A stretch of 64,000 nucleotides of DNA from an uncultured Rhodospirillales bacterium (GTDB lineage Bacteria; Pseudomonadota; Alphaproteobacteria; CACIAM-22H2). The DNA lies in assembly GCA_937926175.1 (NCBI GenBank), contig CALANV010000016.1, positions 29,518 through 93,517 on the forward strand, written 5' to 3'. Shown one piece after another: positions 35,570-46,401 of this stretch. Every line of letters begins with the position of its first letter. Within the stretch, counting starts at the first letter, position 1. The position numbers were made by a program, and so were the translations under genes. The notes below the pieces were generated by a model. That model saw only the letters and a program-made list of their open reading frames with translations. It was not told the DNA's origin and searched no databases.

Positions 35570-35978
35570 CCTTGTTCGCGTATTAGGGACCGCGCGTCAT
35601 CCGCGTCAACCGGCCGGGGACATCGAAGGTCCTGGGAATCGCGGGCTTTCTCGGGCCGGGCTCCCTATCCACGGAAGCTGTGGATAAACCTGTGTGTAAC
35701 GGCGTGGCTAAGCACCGTGAATGCCCAGATTCCTTCGCTTGCGACGCAGTTGCCCAATTTTTAGGCAAAAAAGCTAAGCCATTGGAATTCCGAAAAAACT
35801 CCACCAGGAGCCGTCACATGGATGTCATGTTTCGCGTAAAAGTGGCGGATTTCCTAGGGATTCGGGGCATGTCAAGCCCGATGTGCACAACTGCCGGTGC
35901 GCCGTGCGCGGCCGGTCCCGCGCCGGCGCCGAATCCGGGTTGTCGTGGTTTTTCCGAGGGGTCGGGCACGGACGCGCT
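35570..35978. other. Intergenic region with clustered DnaA-box-like sites
   Basis: Between the uvrC start and the folB stop. No gene is evident. It holds CTATCCACG (35665-35673), a perfect DnaA box TGTGGATAA (35679-35687) and TGTGTGTAA (35691-35699), followed about 60 bases later by an AT-rich stretch (caatttttaggcaaaaaagc). This could be the uvrC promoter under DnaA influence, a DnaA titration site or, less likely, an origin element. Confidence 0.4.
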
Positions 35979-36392
35979 TCAACCGTCGCGCTGCCGTTCG
36001 ATTTCGACGCCGACGCTGGCCGCATCCGGGTAGACGTCCAGCTTTTCGACTCTCACCCGCGCAATCCGCACGCGCGGGTCGCGCAGGCAGACCTCGGCAA
36101 TGCGTTCGGCCAAAGTTTCGATCAGATGGACATGCTCGTCGGCCTCGACCACGCAGCGGACGCCGGCCGTGATGCCGTCGTAGCACACGACATTCTCGAT
36201 GCGGTCCTGGGCGTCGGTGTCGAGGACGCCAAGGTCGAGGTTGATCCGGACGCGCTGGCGGCGTCCTTTCTCGTGCGAGCGCACGCCGATTTCGGCCTCC
36301 AGCACCAGGTCGCGGACGAATACGTGCCGCAGACCCGTCGCGAGGTCGGCGATCGGCCGCAGGGTGGAAAATTGGGGGTGAGGCACGGCCAC
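35979..36392 (-). CDS. folB: Dihydroneopterin aldolase
   Basis: Folate-pathway enzyme cleaving 7,8-dihydroneopterin to 6-hydroxymethyl-7,8-dihydropterin. About 137 residues. Core: HVFVRDLVLEAEIGVRSHEK (with the typical Gly-Val before the HEK), RQRVRINLDLGVL, YDGITAGVRCVVEADEHVHL, IETLAERIAEVCL and VRVEKLDVYPDA with the catalytic Lys. I use the GTG at 36392, which has GGAGGAATAGC just upstream and lies one base from the stop of the SDR gene; a longer frame upstream is not homologous. The pair looks like one pteridine operon. Confidence 0.9.
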   Translation of the reverse strand: MAVPHPQFSTLRPIADLATGLRHVFVRDLVLEAEIGVRSHEKGRRQRVRINLDLGVLDTDAQDRIENVVCYDGITAGVRCVVEADEHVHLIETLAERIAEVCLRDPRVRIARVRVEKLDVYPDAASVGVEIERQRDG

Positions 36393-36393
36393 G

Positions 36394-37164
36394 CTATTCC
36401 TCCGGACTCGGGTGAAGCTGAGGTGACGCCCAGTTGAGGTGCTGGCCGCCATCGAGCGCGATCATCTGTCCGGTCATCGATCGGGCTTCGAGAATGAACC
36501 GGACTGCGGCGCAGATCTCGTCGAGCTTGGGCCCCCGTTGCAAGGGGACGCTCGACACCTGCCGTTCGAACTGGGCCTGGCTCTGACGCACGCTTCGCAT
36601 CACCGGACCGGGCCCGATCGCATTGACGCGGATTCGCGGTGCCAGCGCCAGCGCCAGTGTCTGCGTAATCGTCCACAGGCCCGCCTTGCTCAGCGTGTAG
36701 GATGTGAAGTGCGGGGTCACGTTCCACACCCGCTGGTCCAGGATGTTGACGATGACGCCTTCGGCCCCGGCCGGCAGATTGCGCGCAAAGTCCTGGGACA
36801 GCACGAAGGGCGCGCGCAGGTTGGTTTCCATATGCGCATCCCAGCTTGCCCGCGTCACCGTCAGCGCCTCGTCGCGTTCGAACAGAGAGGCATTGTTGAC
36901 CAGGAGGCCCGGCGGTCCCAGCGCCGATACCAGGCGCGGCATGATCGTCACGACGTCGGACTCGCGGCTCAGATCGGCCTTGAAGGCGACGGCGCGGCCG
37001 CCCTTGGCGGTGATCTCCGCGACCACCTGCGCGGCATCGTCGGCCGAACGGTGATAATGGACGCCGACGGCGAACCCTTGCGCCGCGAGATCGAGCGCGA
37101 TCGCACGGCCGATGCGGCGGGCCGCACCGGTGACGAGTGCAACGCGAGGGATCGGGGCCATCAT
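36394..37164 (-). CDS. Short-chain dehydrogenase, pteridine-reductase/FolM-like
   Basis: 256 residues. The cofactor motif is TGAARRIG, that is TGx3RxG, the variant that marks pteridine reductases (PTR1/FolM) instead of the usual TGx3GxG. Further SDR landmarks: LVNNASLFERD, NILDQRVWNVTPHFTSYTLS with the YxxxK centre (YTLSK), and RVNAIGPGPV. Position one base before folB supports a role in reducing dihydropterin or dihydromonapterin. Function is inferred from motif and context; substrate untested. Start ATG at 37164 or 37161. Confidence 0.8.
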   Translation of the reverse strand: MMAPIPRVALVTGAARRIGRAIALDLAAQGFAVGVHYHRSADDAAQVVAEITAKGGRAVAFKADLSRESDVVTIMPRLVSALGPPGLLVNNASLFERDEALTVTRASWDAHMETNLRAPFVLSQDFARNLPAGAEGVIVNILDQRVWNVTPHFTSYTLSKAGLWTITQTLALALAPRIRVNAIGPGPVMRSVRQSQAQFERQVSSVPLQRGPKLDEICAAVRFILEARSMTGQMIALDGGQHLNWASPQLHPSPEE

Positions 37165-37198
37165 GACGCGACGACAATGGGCGAGCGGCGACGGTTGT

Positions 37199-38413
37199 TC
37201 AAGTCCGTTCCGCCGGCGCGCCATCCGTCTGCGCCGGGCGGATGAAGAACGACAACCCGCTTGCCAATGTCGCGACGGCGACGGCGGCGAAGCCCAGCGC
37301 ATAGCTTCCGGTCGCCGAGAGCAGCACGCTGAAGGCCGCCGGCGTCACCATGACGCCGCCGAAGGTGAAGAGCGAGGTGCCGCCGGTGACTTCGCCCGCC
37401 TTGCCGGACGGTGAAAGGCGGGCGACCTCGGCAAGGAAGACGCCATTCCATGCGACCGCCGTCCCGCCGAACGCGGCCGCGACGGCGAGGATCGCGACCA
37501 GCGGCCAGTGCGGTGTGAAGAGGCCGGTCAGCAACGCGAACGTGGTCATGCCGATGCCGAGCCCGCCCAGTACCCGGTCGGGCCTGACGAGGCGATCGGC
37601 AACGATGCCCCAGAGAATGCGGCCGCCCGCGCCGGCCACCTGCGCCGTCGACAGGACGAGGCCGGCGAGCACGAGCGGCAGGCCGAGATCCTGGTGGAGA
37701 TACGTGACCAGAAAGGCGCTGAGAGAGACCTGCATGCCGGAATAGGCGACCGAGATCAGCGCGATCCGGCGAAGCCTAGGGTCCCCGAGCACGAGCCGAA
37801 GCGGTCCCGTGACCGCGCTGCGCCAGGTAAGGCGACGGGTCGGATCGCGTTCGGCGTCGAAATCCGCGCGCATCGGCTGCACTGCGCCGGCAAGCACGAG
37901 GCATGCGCCGGCGCCGACCAGGATGGCCATGCGCCAGCCGAACGCCAGCGCGAGCCCCGGCAGGATCGCGCCCGCCAGCATGTTGCCGAGCGGCACGCCC
38001 GTCTGTTTGATCGAGAACACTAGGTTCATCCAGTTCGCCGGCGTGCGGCGCGCGAGGATCGCCGAGGATGCCGGCGTCGCCGGCCCGTAGGCGGCCCCCA
38101 GCAGGATCGCCGAAAGGCCGAGCACCAGCAGGTGTCCGGTGACGAGCATGGCAAGGGCGATCGCGGCGAGGACGAGGCAGATCTGGCTGACGCGGAGTGG
38201 CCCGAGCCGGGCGATGATCCCGCCGCTGACGAGGGCCGAGACGGCGGCGACGCCGTAGACGGCCGATACGTAGATGCCGAGCAGGATGGGGTCGGCTCCG
38301 AAATCCGCCGCGGCGAGCGGCGCCAGCACGGGCCCGGCGAGTGCGGCCGCAGACACCATTATCTGGATCGCCAGCATGGCGATCAGCGGCGGCAGAACGC
38401 TCTTTGTCGGCAA
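37199..38413 (-). CDS. Major facilitator superfamily transporter
   Basis: About 400 residues with 12 membrane spans. Loop 2-3 region GGIIARLGPLRVSQICLV is the MFS signature area, and NLVFSIKQTGVPLGNMLAG fits the cyanate/NreB-like or YbfB-like MFS with a central Lys-Gln. No solute can be assigned. The start is unclear: there is no ATG before the first span except one inside it (38377), so I suggest the TTG at 38413. It is 35 bases from the SDR gene on the same strand but likely has its own promoter. Confidence 0.8.
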   Translation of the reverse strand: MPTKSVLPPLIAMLAIQIMVSAAALAGPVLAPLAAADFGADPILLGIYVSAVYGVAAVSALVSGGIIARLGPLRVSQICLVLAAIALAMLVTGHLLVLGLSAILLGAAYGPATPASSAILARRTPANWMNLVFSIKQTGVPLGNMLAGAILPGLALAFGWRMAILVGAGACLVLAGAVQPMRADFDAERDPTRRLTWRSAVTGPLRLVLGDPRLRRIALISVAYSGMQVSLSAFLVTYLHQDLGLPLVLAGLVLSTAQVAGAGGRILWGIVADRLVRPDRVLGGLGIGMTTFALLTGLFTPHWPLVAILAVAAAFGGTAVAWNGVFLAEVARLSPSGKAGEVTGGTSLFTFGGVMVTPAAFSVLLSATGSYALGFAAVAVATLASGLSFFIRPAQTDGAPAERT

Positions 38414-38899
38414 GTCGCTCAGGATCGTAAACTTCGCGGCAAAGGGTGGGGACCGCGCGGCAGTGTGTTGGGAACGGTGCGTCGAATCAACAATGTACGC
38501 ATTATCGACGCGGGCCGCATCAATTCGCGTTTGCGACGGGGGGCGGGATGGTGCAATCCTACGCGACAGGCGCGATCGAACACGCCCACGTGTCGACAGC
38601 ATGTCGTTCACGCCGGAAAGGTCTGATGAACGCGTTCGCAACCGCCATGCCTGCGGCCGTGTTCCTGCTGTTTGCAGGCAGCCCGGACGATTTGTGGCCG
38701 CGCGATAGGCTGATGTACGCAATCCCGATGCGCTGATCGCGCGGCAAGGGATCCTTGTAAGCCGCCGTTGTCGCGGCCACGGCCATGAGGGGCACTGGCC
38801 GCAACGGATTCCGGGGGGCGCGGAGCGCACGGGAGGGAACGGCGTCAGCTCTTGCTGGCGCCGTTCTTGTCTTCGCGGCGCTTCGAGGGAGACACGAAC
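38414..38899. other. Intergenic stretch without a confident gene
   Basis: Separates the divergent MFS and GNAT genes. The only frame with a ribosome-site-like start (AAAGG before ATG 38626) codes for 36 residues beginning MNAFATAMPAAVFLLFAG, a signal-peptide-like run, then stops at 38736. I regard it as probably chance. A GAGGGAGAC site near the end belongs to the GNAT gene. Confidence 0.4.
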
Positions 38900-39451
38900 A
38901 TGGTCGTACTGCCGATCACGACGGCGCGGCTCCGTCTGCGCATGCCCCGCCTCGACGACGCGCAAGCGGTCGAGGCGATCGTGAGCACGCGCGCGGTCGC
39001 GGAGACGACGGCGGCGATTCCGCATCCCTATCCGCCGGGCGGTGCCGGGCCGTTTCTTGCCCGCGTGCTGGCGTGGTGGGCGGATGGAAGCACGTACAAC
39101 TTCGCGGTGGAACGGCGCGAGGACGACGCGGTAATCGGCATGGTCGAGCTGCGGCCGGGCATCGACGGCGGCCCGGCCGATCTCGGCTACTACATCGGCA
39201 GGCCGTACTGGGGCCACGGCTACGCGACCGAGGCCGTCGGCCGGATCGTCGAACTCGGGTTCGAGGCGTTCGACGTCGCGCGCTTCGAGACATGCGTTTT
39301 TGCGGGTAACGTCGCCTCCGCCCGGGTCCTGTCCAAACTCGGATTCAAGAAGACGGGCGAGGCGGAACGCGACTATCCGGTACGCGGCGGCCGCGTCCGC
39401 GTCTGGTTGTACGCGCGCGACAGACCGGTTCCGCCGATGCGCGGTTATTAG
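38900..39451 (+). CDS. GNAT-family N-acetyltransferase (RimJ/RimL type)
   Basis: 183 residues. Starts with the RimJ/RimL-like ITTARLRLRMPRLDDAQAVE. The acetyl-CoA site reads IGRPYWGHGYATEAVGRIVE, followed by the second motif FAGNVASARVLSKLGFKKTG. Such enzymes acetylate protein N-termini or small molecules; the substrate is not readable. The ATG at 38900 follows GAGGGAGAC. Convergent with uvrB. Confidence 0.92.
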   Translation: MVVLPITTARLRLRMPRLDDAQAVEAIVSTRAVAETTAAIPHPYPPGGAGPFLARVLAWWADGSTYNFAVERREDDAVIGMVELRPGIDGGPADLGYYIGRPYWGHGYATEAVGRIVELGFEAFDVARFETCVFAGNVASARVLSKLGFKKTGEAERDYPVRGGRVRVWLYARDRPVPPMRGY

Positions 39452-39476
39452 ATCAGGCGACTGCCGACGTCGCCTG

Positions 39477-41711
<2,235 letters not shown>

Positions 41712-41932
41712 CGCGCCTTCCTATATGCGCCCGCCTGTCCGGGATGGCGAGTCCTAATGTCGAATGAAACTGGGCGGCGGGTCTGAACCGCCGGCCACGC
41801 CCGGCGTTTCACCTGCTGCCGCTCTCGACCGGTTGGGCGAGCTTGGGATTGCCGTTGCGTGCAGGCTGATGACCACGACTCCGGGGCGTCGGACGAAGGG
41901 CAGCCGAGGATGCATCGCGTCCGACGCGGGGG

Positions 41933-42349
41933 GCGGTCGCGCCGCAGGCGCTGCTTCACAATCTCAAGCACAACAAGGTGCTGTACGAACGCGTCATTGT
42001 GGCGACGGTCGTCACCGAAGACGTGCCGCGGCTGGCCGACGGCGAATGGGTCGAGGTCGAGTCGCTCGCCATGGACTGTCGCCGCGTACGCATCCGTTAC
42101 GGCTTCATGGAGCGTCCCGATGTGCCTGCCGTGCTCGAACGCGCCCATGTGCTCGGCCCGGATACCGACCTCAGCACAGCATCCTGTTATCTGAGCCGCG
42201 AGACGCTGATCCCGTCCGCCCGTCGCGACCTCTCGGTCTGGCGCGAGCAGATTTTCATCTTCCTGTCGGGTGTCGCGCTCTCGCCCAGTGACTTCTTCTG
42301 CCTGCCGCACGACCGCGTCGTCGAGGTCGGCACCCAGGTCGAGATCTAA
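41933..42349 (+). pseudogene. kup: Decayed C-terminal tail of a Kup potassium transporter
   Basis: From about 41939 the frame reads APQALLHNLKHNKVLYERVI, then VVTEDVPRLADGEWVEVESL, RVRIRYGFMERPDVPAVLER, CYLSRETLIPS and DFFCLPHDRVVEVGTQVEI before the stop, matching the cytoplasmic tail of Kup/Trk-type potassium uptake permeases up to the canonical end. All twelve membrane segments are missing: upstream the frame hits a stop at 41870 and the region back to uvrB has no homology. An internal ATG (41978) could still give a 123-residue soluble protein. Confidence 0.75.
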
Positions 42350-42418
42350 GGCCTGAAAGTGGGAATGCGACAAGACGCCCCTTGAAATATCCATTAGTGG
42401 CCGTTATCTGGGAAAGTT

Positions 42419-42435
42419 GTTAGATTAATTCTAAT
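42419..42435 (+). promoter_or_regulatory. Irr-like inverted repeat upstream of the peroxiredoxin gene
   Basis: TTAGA (42420-42424) and TCTAA (42430-42434) form a perfect dyad with a five-base TTAAT centre. The layout resembles the iron-control element (TTTAGAA-N3-TTCTAAA type) bound by alphaproteobacterial Irr. It lies about 75 bases before the peroxiredoxin ATG, inside an AT-rich patch that is a plausible promoter. A second site of the same geometry precedes dps. Confidence 0.5.
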
Positions 42436-42506
42436 AGTCGATCGCAGCTCCATCCGGGGCCGCGACGACCGTCTGTGCGTGTCCATCAGCAAGGAGTTCT
42501 CGAAGA

Positions 42507-43046
42507 ATGCTTACCGTTGGTGACAAGTTCCCGCAGTTCAAGCTGAAGGCAGTCGTGCCCGGCGACATGAAGACGGCCTTCACCGAGGTCACCGAAAAGA
42601 GCTTCCCGGGCAAGTGGAAGGTCTTCTTCTTCTGGCCGAAGGACTTCACCTTCGTCTGCCCGACCGAGATCGTCGGCTTCAGCCAGCTCGACCGCGAGTT
42701 CAAGGATCGCGATGCGCAGCTGATCGGCGGCAGCACGGACTCCGAGTTCGTGCACTTCGCCTGGCGGCAGAGCCGGGACGACTTGAAGAACGTGCCGTTC
42801 CCCTGGCTCGCCGACATCAAGCGCGAGCTGTGCCAGCAGCTTGGCATTCTCCATCCGGACGAGGGCGTCGCGCTGCGGGCGACCTTCATCGTCGACCCGG
42901 ACAATGTCATCCGCTTCGCGATGGTGACCGACCTCAACGTCGGCCGGAATCCGCAGGAAGTCCTGCGCGTCCTCGACGCGCTGCAGACCGACGAGCTGTG
43001 CCCCTGCAACTGGCAGAAGGGCCAGGACACGCTGAAGGCGGCCTGA
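42507..43046 (+). CDS. AhpC-type peroxiredoxin
   Basis: Reduces hydrogen peroxide and organic hydroperoxides. 179 residues. The peroxidatic Cys is residue 51 in FWPKDFTFVCPTEIVGFSQL. GGSTDSEFVHFAWRQ, ALRATFIVDPDNVIRFAMV and the resolving region DELCPCNWQKG are typical of the AhpC/AhpE type that pairs with AhpD instead of AhpF. The AhpD gene follows after 85 bases with a strong hairpin in between. An Irr-like dyad lies upstream, suggesting iron-responsive control. Confidence 0.95.
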   Translation: MLTVGDKFPQFKLKAVVPGDMKTAFTEVTEKSFPGKWKVFFFWPKDFTFVCPTEIVGFSQLDREFKDRDAQLIGGSTDSEFVHFAWRQSRDDLKNVPFPWLADIKRELCQQLGILHPDEGVALRATFIVDPDNVIRFAMVTDLNVGRNPQEVLRVLDALQTDELCPCNWQKGQDTLKAA

Positions 43047-43057
43047 GGCAAGGGGGG

Positions 43058-43081
43058 CCATGCCGCCCATGGGCGGCATGG
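43058..43081 (+). terminator. 24-base perfect palindrome between peroxiredoxin and ahpD
   Basis: Both halves pair completely (12 base pairs, from CCATGCCGCC to GGCGGCATGG around the centre at 43069/43070), and cccttctttt follows. It starts 12 bases after the peroxiredoxin stop. It resembles a partial terminator or mRNA-stabilising hairpin that would set a lower level of ahpD than of the peroxiredoxin. The T run is interrupted, so read-through is likely. Confidence 0.6.
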
Positions 43082-43131
43082 GCCCTTCTTTTGCGTTTCA
43101 GGAGAATGCGCAAAAGCGACGAGGTTCAGCG

Positions 43132-43674
43132 ATGCTCGACGAACTCAAGGATGCCTTGCCTGATTATGCCAAGGACTTGAAGCTCAACCTGTCCTCGGTG
43201 CTGTCGGCGCCCGGCCTCAGCGATCAGCAGATCTGGGGCACGGTGCTTGCGTCCGCGATCGCCGCGCGCAATCCGCGCGTGCTTGCGGCGGTCGCCGCCG
43301 AGGCCGAGCGCCGGCTGTCGCCCGACGTCGTGCGCGCGGCCAAGGGGGCCGCGGCCATCATGGGCATGAACAACATCTATTACCGCTTCACGCACGCCGT
43401 CACGGCCAAGGAATACGCCTCCATGCGGGCGGGCCTGCGCATGAACATCATTGCCCAGCACGGCGTATCGGGGACCGATTTCGAGCTCTGGTGCCTTGCC
43501 GTCTCGGCGATCAACGGATGCAGCGCGTGCATGGACAGCCACGAGAAGGCCGTCGTCGAGAAGGGTGTCACGCGCGAGGTCGTCCAGGCGGTCGTCAAGA
43601 TCGCGTCCGTCATCCACGCCGTGGCCGTCACCCTGGAAGCTGAGGCCACCGTGCCGACCGCCGTTCCAGCCTGA
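43132..43674 (+). CDS. ahpD: Alkylhydroperoxidase AhpD
   Basis: 180 residues. Thioredoxin-like active centre CSACMDSHEKA with Cys130, Cys133 and His137, and Glu118 upstream; this is the proton-relay set known from mycobacterial AhpD, at the same residue numbers. It delivers electrons to the AhpC-type peroxiredoxin encoded just upstream. The ATG at 43132 follows GAGG. A short Ala/Thr/Val-rich tail ends the protein. Confidence 0.95.
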   Translation: MLDELKDALPDYAKDLKLNLSSVLSAPGLSDQQIWGTVLASAIAARNPRVLAAVAAEAERRLSPDVVRAAKGAAAIMGMNNIYYRFTHAVTAKEYASMRAGLRMNIIAQHGVSGTDFELWCLAVSAINGCSACMDSHEKAVVEKGVTREVVQAVVKIASVIHAVAVTLEAEATVPTAVPA

Positions 43675-43899
43675 TCGCACGGTCCGACCGGCGGTGCGCT
43701 TCGGGGGGTACCCCGGGAGGTCCGCCGGGTCGCGGGGCGCTCGGCCCCCGGCCAAGATCCGTCCGACGTGGAGGCAAGACGTGCCGTCCGGAGGGCCGTC
43801 CGTACCGGCGGTGGCGCCGGGCCATGGCGTATTGCATGCGGGGCCGTGCGGCGATAGGGTGCGCCCGCTTTTTGTCCCGCTGCCTTCGACGGATTGTCC

Positions 43900-45102
43900 A
43901 TGCCGTTCTTTGCCGATCGCCTTTCCCGCATCAAGCCGTCACCGACCATCGCCGTCACGACCAAGGCCGCCGAGCTCAAGGCCGCCGGCCGCGACGTCAT
44001 CGGCCTCGGGGCTGGCGAACCCGATTTCGATACCCCGCCCAACATCAAGGCCGCAGCCGTCAAGGCGATCGAACGGGGCGAGACGAAGTATACCGCGGTC
44101 GACGGTACGCTGGCCCTCAAGCAGGCAATCTGTGCGAAGTTCAAGCGCGAGAACGGGCTCGACTACAAGCCGAACCAGATCTCGGTCGGCACCGGCGGCA
44201 AGCAGGTTCTCTACAACGCCCTGATGGCGACGTTGAACCCGGGCGACGAGGTGATCATCCCGGCGCCGTACTGGGTGTCGTATCCTGATATGGTTCTGCT
44301 GGCCGACGGCAAGCCGGTGTTCGTGCCGTGTCCGCAGAACAACGGATTCAAGCTGCGGCCGGAGGATCTCGACGCGGCGATCACGCCCAGGACGAAGTGG
44401 CTGATCCTGAATTCACCGTCGAACCCGACCGGTGCCGCGTACACCTATGACGAGATGAAGGCGTTGACGGACGTGCTGCTCAAGCACCCGCATGTCTGGG
44501 TGATGACCGACGACATGTACGAGCATCTCGTCTATGACGGCTTCAAGTTCGTGACGCCGGCGCAGGTCGAGCCGCGGCTCTACGACCGCACGCTGACCGT
44601 CAACGGCGTCTCGAAGGCCTACTGCATGACCGGCTGGCGGATCGGCTACGCCGGCGGTCCGGTCGAGCTCATCAAGGCGATGGCGGCGATCCAGTCCCAG
44701 AGCACGTCCAACCCGTCGTCGGTAAGCCAGGCGGCGGCGATCGAGGCCCTCACCGGGCCGCAGGATTTCATCCAGAAGAACAACGCCGTCTTCAAGGAGC
44801 GCCGCGACCTCGTCGTCGCCATGCTCAACCAGGCGAAGGGCATCCACTGCCACACGCCGGAAGGCGCGTTCTACGTCTATCCCTCGTGCGCCGGCGTCAT
44901 CGGCCGCAAGACGCCGCAGGGCAAGGTCATCGCGAATGACAGCGATTTCGTGACCTATCTGCTCGAGGCCGAAGGGGTGGCCGTCGTCCAGGGCGAAGCG
45001 TTCGGCCTGTCGCCTTATTTCCGCATCTCCTACGCGACGTCGACCGAGACGCTGAAGGAAGCCTGCACACGGATTCAGCGCGCCTGCGCAGCCCTGGTCT
45101 GA
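43900..45102 (+). CDS. aatA: Aspartate/aromatic aminotransferase (class I, Ib type)
   Basis: PLP enzyme moving an amino group between aspartate and 2-oxoglutarate. 400 residues. IGLGAGEPDFDTPPNIKAAA near the N-terminus, TGGKQVLYNALMATLNPGDE, NSPSNPTGAAYTYDEMKAL, the cofactor Lys in LTVNGVSKAYCMTGWRIGYA, and the Arg-carboxylate region FRISYATSTETL. This is the Thermus/rhizobial Ib subtype. ATG at 43900; an upstream TTG (43894) is in frame but less likely. Monocistronic, with about 225 bases of upstream region. Confidence 0.95.
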   Translation: MPFFADRLSRIKPSPTIAVTTKAAELKAAGRDVIGLGAGEPDFDTPPNIKAAAVKAIERGETKYTAVDGTLALKQAICAKFKRENGLDYKPNQISVGTGGKQVLYNALMATLNPGDEVIIPAPYWVSYPDMVLLADGKPVFVPCPQNNGFKLRPEDLDAAITPRTKWLILNSPSNPTGAAYTYDEMKALTDVLLKHPHVWVMTDDMYEHLVYDGFKFVTPAQVEPRLYDRTLTVNGVSKAYCMTGWRIGYAGGPVELIKAMAAIQSQSTSNPSSVSQAAAIEALTGPQDFIQKNNAVFKERRDLVVAMLNQAKGIHCHTPEGAFYVYPSCAGVIGRKTPQGKVIANDSDFVTYLLEAEGVAVVQGEAFGLSPYFRISYATSTETLKEACTRIQRACAALV

Positions 45103-45339
45103 GGAATCTGCACAGGACGTCCGCGGCGGTCTCGTGTTCTCTCGATTCGGAGACCGACATCGCTCCGCCCGAACCGGCGCCGACGGCGTCACCATCGGCC
45201 GGTCGACGCCCGGGGCGGCGGCCGATGCATGGGCGTACGCGCGATCCGGCGCGAACGCACGCCGCTCGCCGGCCGGCGACCGCTGCCGCCATGCCGGCGC
45301 GAAGGATTACGGCTACTGTTTGATGTCGAAGGGACTCGG

Positions 45340-46278
45340 ATGAAGATAGCGATCGTTGGCGCGGGGGGAGTCGGCGGTTATTTCGGCGCGCGGCTCGCCG
45401 CCGCCGGGCAGGACGTCTGGTTTCTCGCGCGCGGGCGTCATCTCGACGCGATCCGGCGCTGCGGACTGCGCGTCAAGAGCCGGCTCGGCGACGTGCACGT
45501 CAATCCGGCCCAGGCGACCGACGATCCCGCCGTGATCGGTCCGGTCGATCTCGTGGTCGTGACGGTGAAGTTGTGGGACACGGAGGCCGCGATTGCCGCC
45601 GCAAAGAAGCTCGCCGGCGCCGACACCGCGTTCGTTTCGTTCCAGAATGGCGTCGTCGCCGCCGATCAGCTCGCCGCCGCGTTCGGACGCGAACGGGTGC
45701 TCGGCGGCGTATCCCATATCTCGGCCGTCATCTCCGGCCCGGGCATCATCCTGCACACCGGCACGATGGCACGGCTGACGGTCGGCGAACTCGATGGCCG
45801 CCGGACGGCGCGGGTGAATGCGTTCGTCGATGCCTGCCGCAAGGCCGGGATCGATGCCCACGCATCGGACGATATCCGGCGGGCGATCTGGGAGAAGTTC
45901 ATCTTCCTTGCCTCGTTCAGCGGCGTGACGACGCTTACCCGCCTGTCCAAGGGGCCGATCTTCGCCGACGCGGATACGCGCGCGCTGTTCGAGGCGGCCA
46001 TCGCCGAGGCCGTGGCCGTGGCGCGTGCAAACGGCGTGGCGCTCGCCGACGACGTCGTCGCGACGACCATGCGCTTCAGCGAAGGTCTTCCCGACGAGAT
46101 GAAGTCGTCCATGCTGGCCGACCTCGAGCGCGGCAATCGTCTCGAGTTGCCGTGGCTTTCGGGCGCGGTGGCGCAGCTGGGTGCGGCGGCAGGCGTGCCG
46201 ACACCTGTGCATCGGGTCATCTTCCAGGCGTTGAAACCGTATGCCGGCGGGCGGGTCAGTTCGGTGATGCCGGTCTGA
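45340..46278 (+). CDS. panE: 2-dehydropantoate 2-reductase (ketopantoate reductase family)
   Basis: NADPH-dependent reduction of ketopantoate to pantoate in pantothenate synthesis. 312 residues. Cofactor motif IAIVGAGGVGGYFGARLAAA, then FVSFQNGVVAADQLA and IWEKFIFLASFSGVTTLTRL carrying the catalytic Lys, and a C-terminal helical domain with ELPWLSGAVAQLGAAAGVPT. Many paralogues of PanE exist with other 2-oxo acids, so the assignment is to the family. The ATG at 45340 follows GGGACTCGG. Confidence 0.88.
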   Translation: MKIAIVGAGGVGGYFGARLAAAGQDVWFLARGRHLDAIRRCGLRVKSRLGDVHVNPAQATDDPAVIGPVDLVVVTVKLWDTEAAIAAAKKLAGADTAFVSFQNGVVAADQLAAAFGRERVLGGVSHISAVISGPGIILHTGTMARLTVGELDGRRTARVNAFVDACRKAGIDAHASDDIRRAIWEKFIFLASFSGVTTLTRLSKGPIFADADTRALFEAAIAEAVAVARANGVALADDVVATTMRFSEGLPDEMKSSMLADLERGNRLELPWLSGAVAQLGAAAGVPTPVHRVIFQALKPYAGGRVSSVMPV

Positions 46279-46401
46279 GTTTTCTCGCGCGCCCGGCGCC
46301 TGATCGACCCGGCAACGACCTCGCATGGAACGAAGGGGCGGTTGCGCGAGTCTTGACTGACTGAGCCGTCGGCGGGGCACGCCACGGCCCCGGGCCGCGA
46401 C

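Noticed and set aside
38626..38736. 36-residue signal-peptide-like frame upstream of the GNAT gene
   Set aside because: Only a moderate ribosome site supports it; the sequence after the hydrophobic run is short and featureless.
41978..42349. 123-residue protein as an independent gene
   Set aside because: Homology extends upstream of the ATG into the Kup domain and stops abruptly, so a truncated Kup remnant explains it better than a separate gene.
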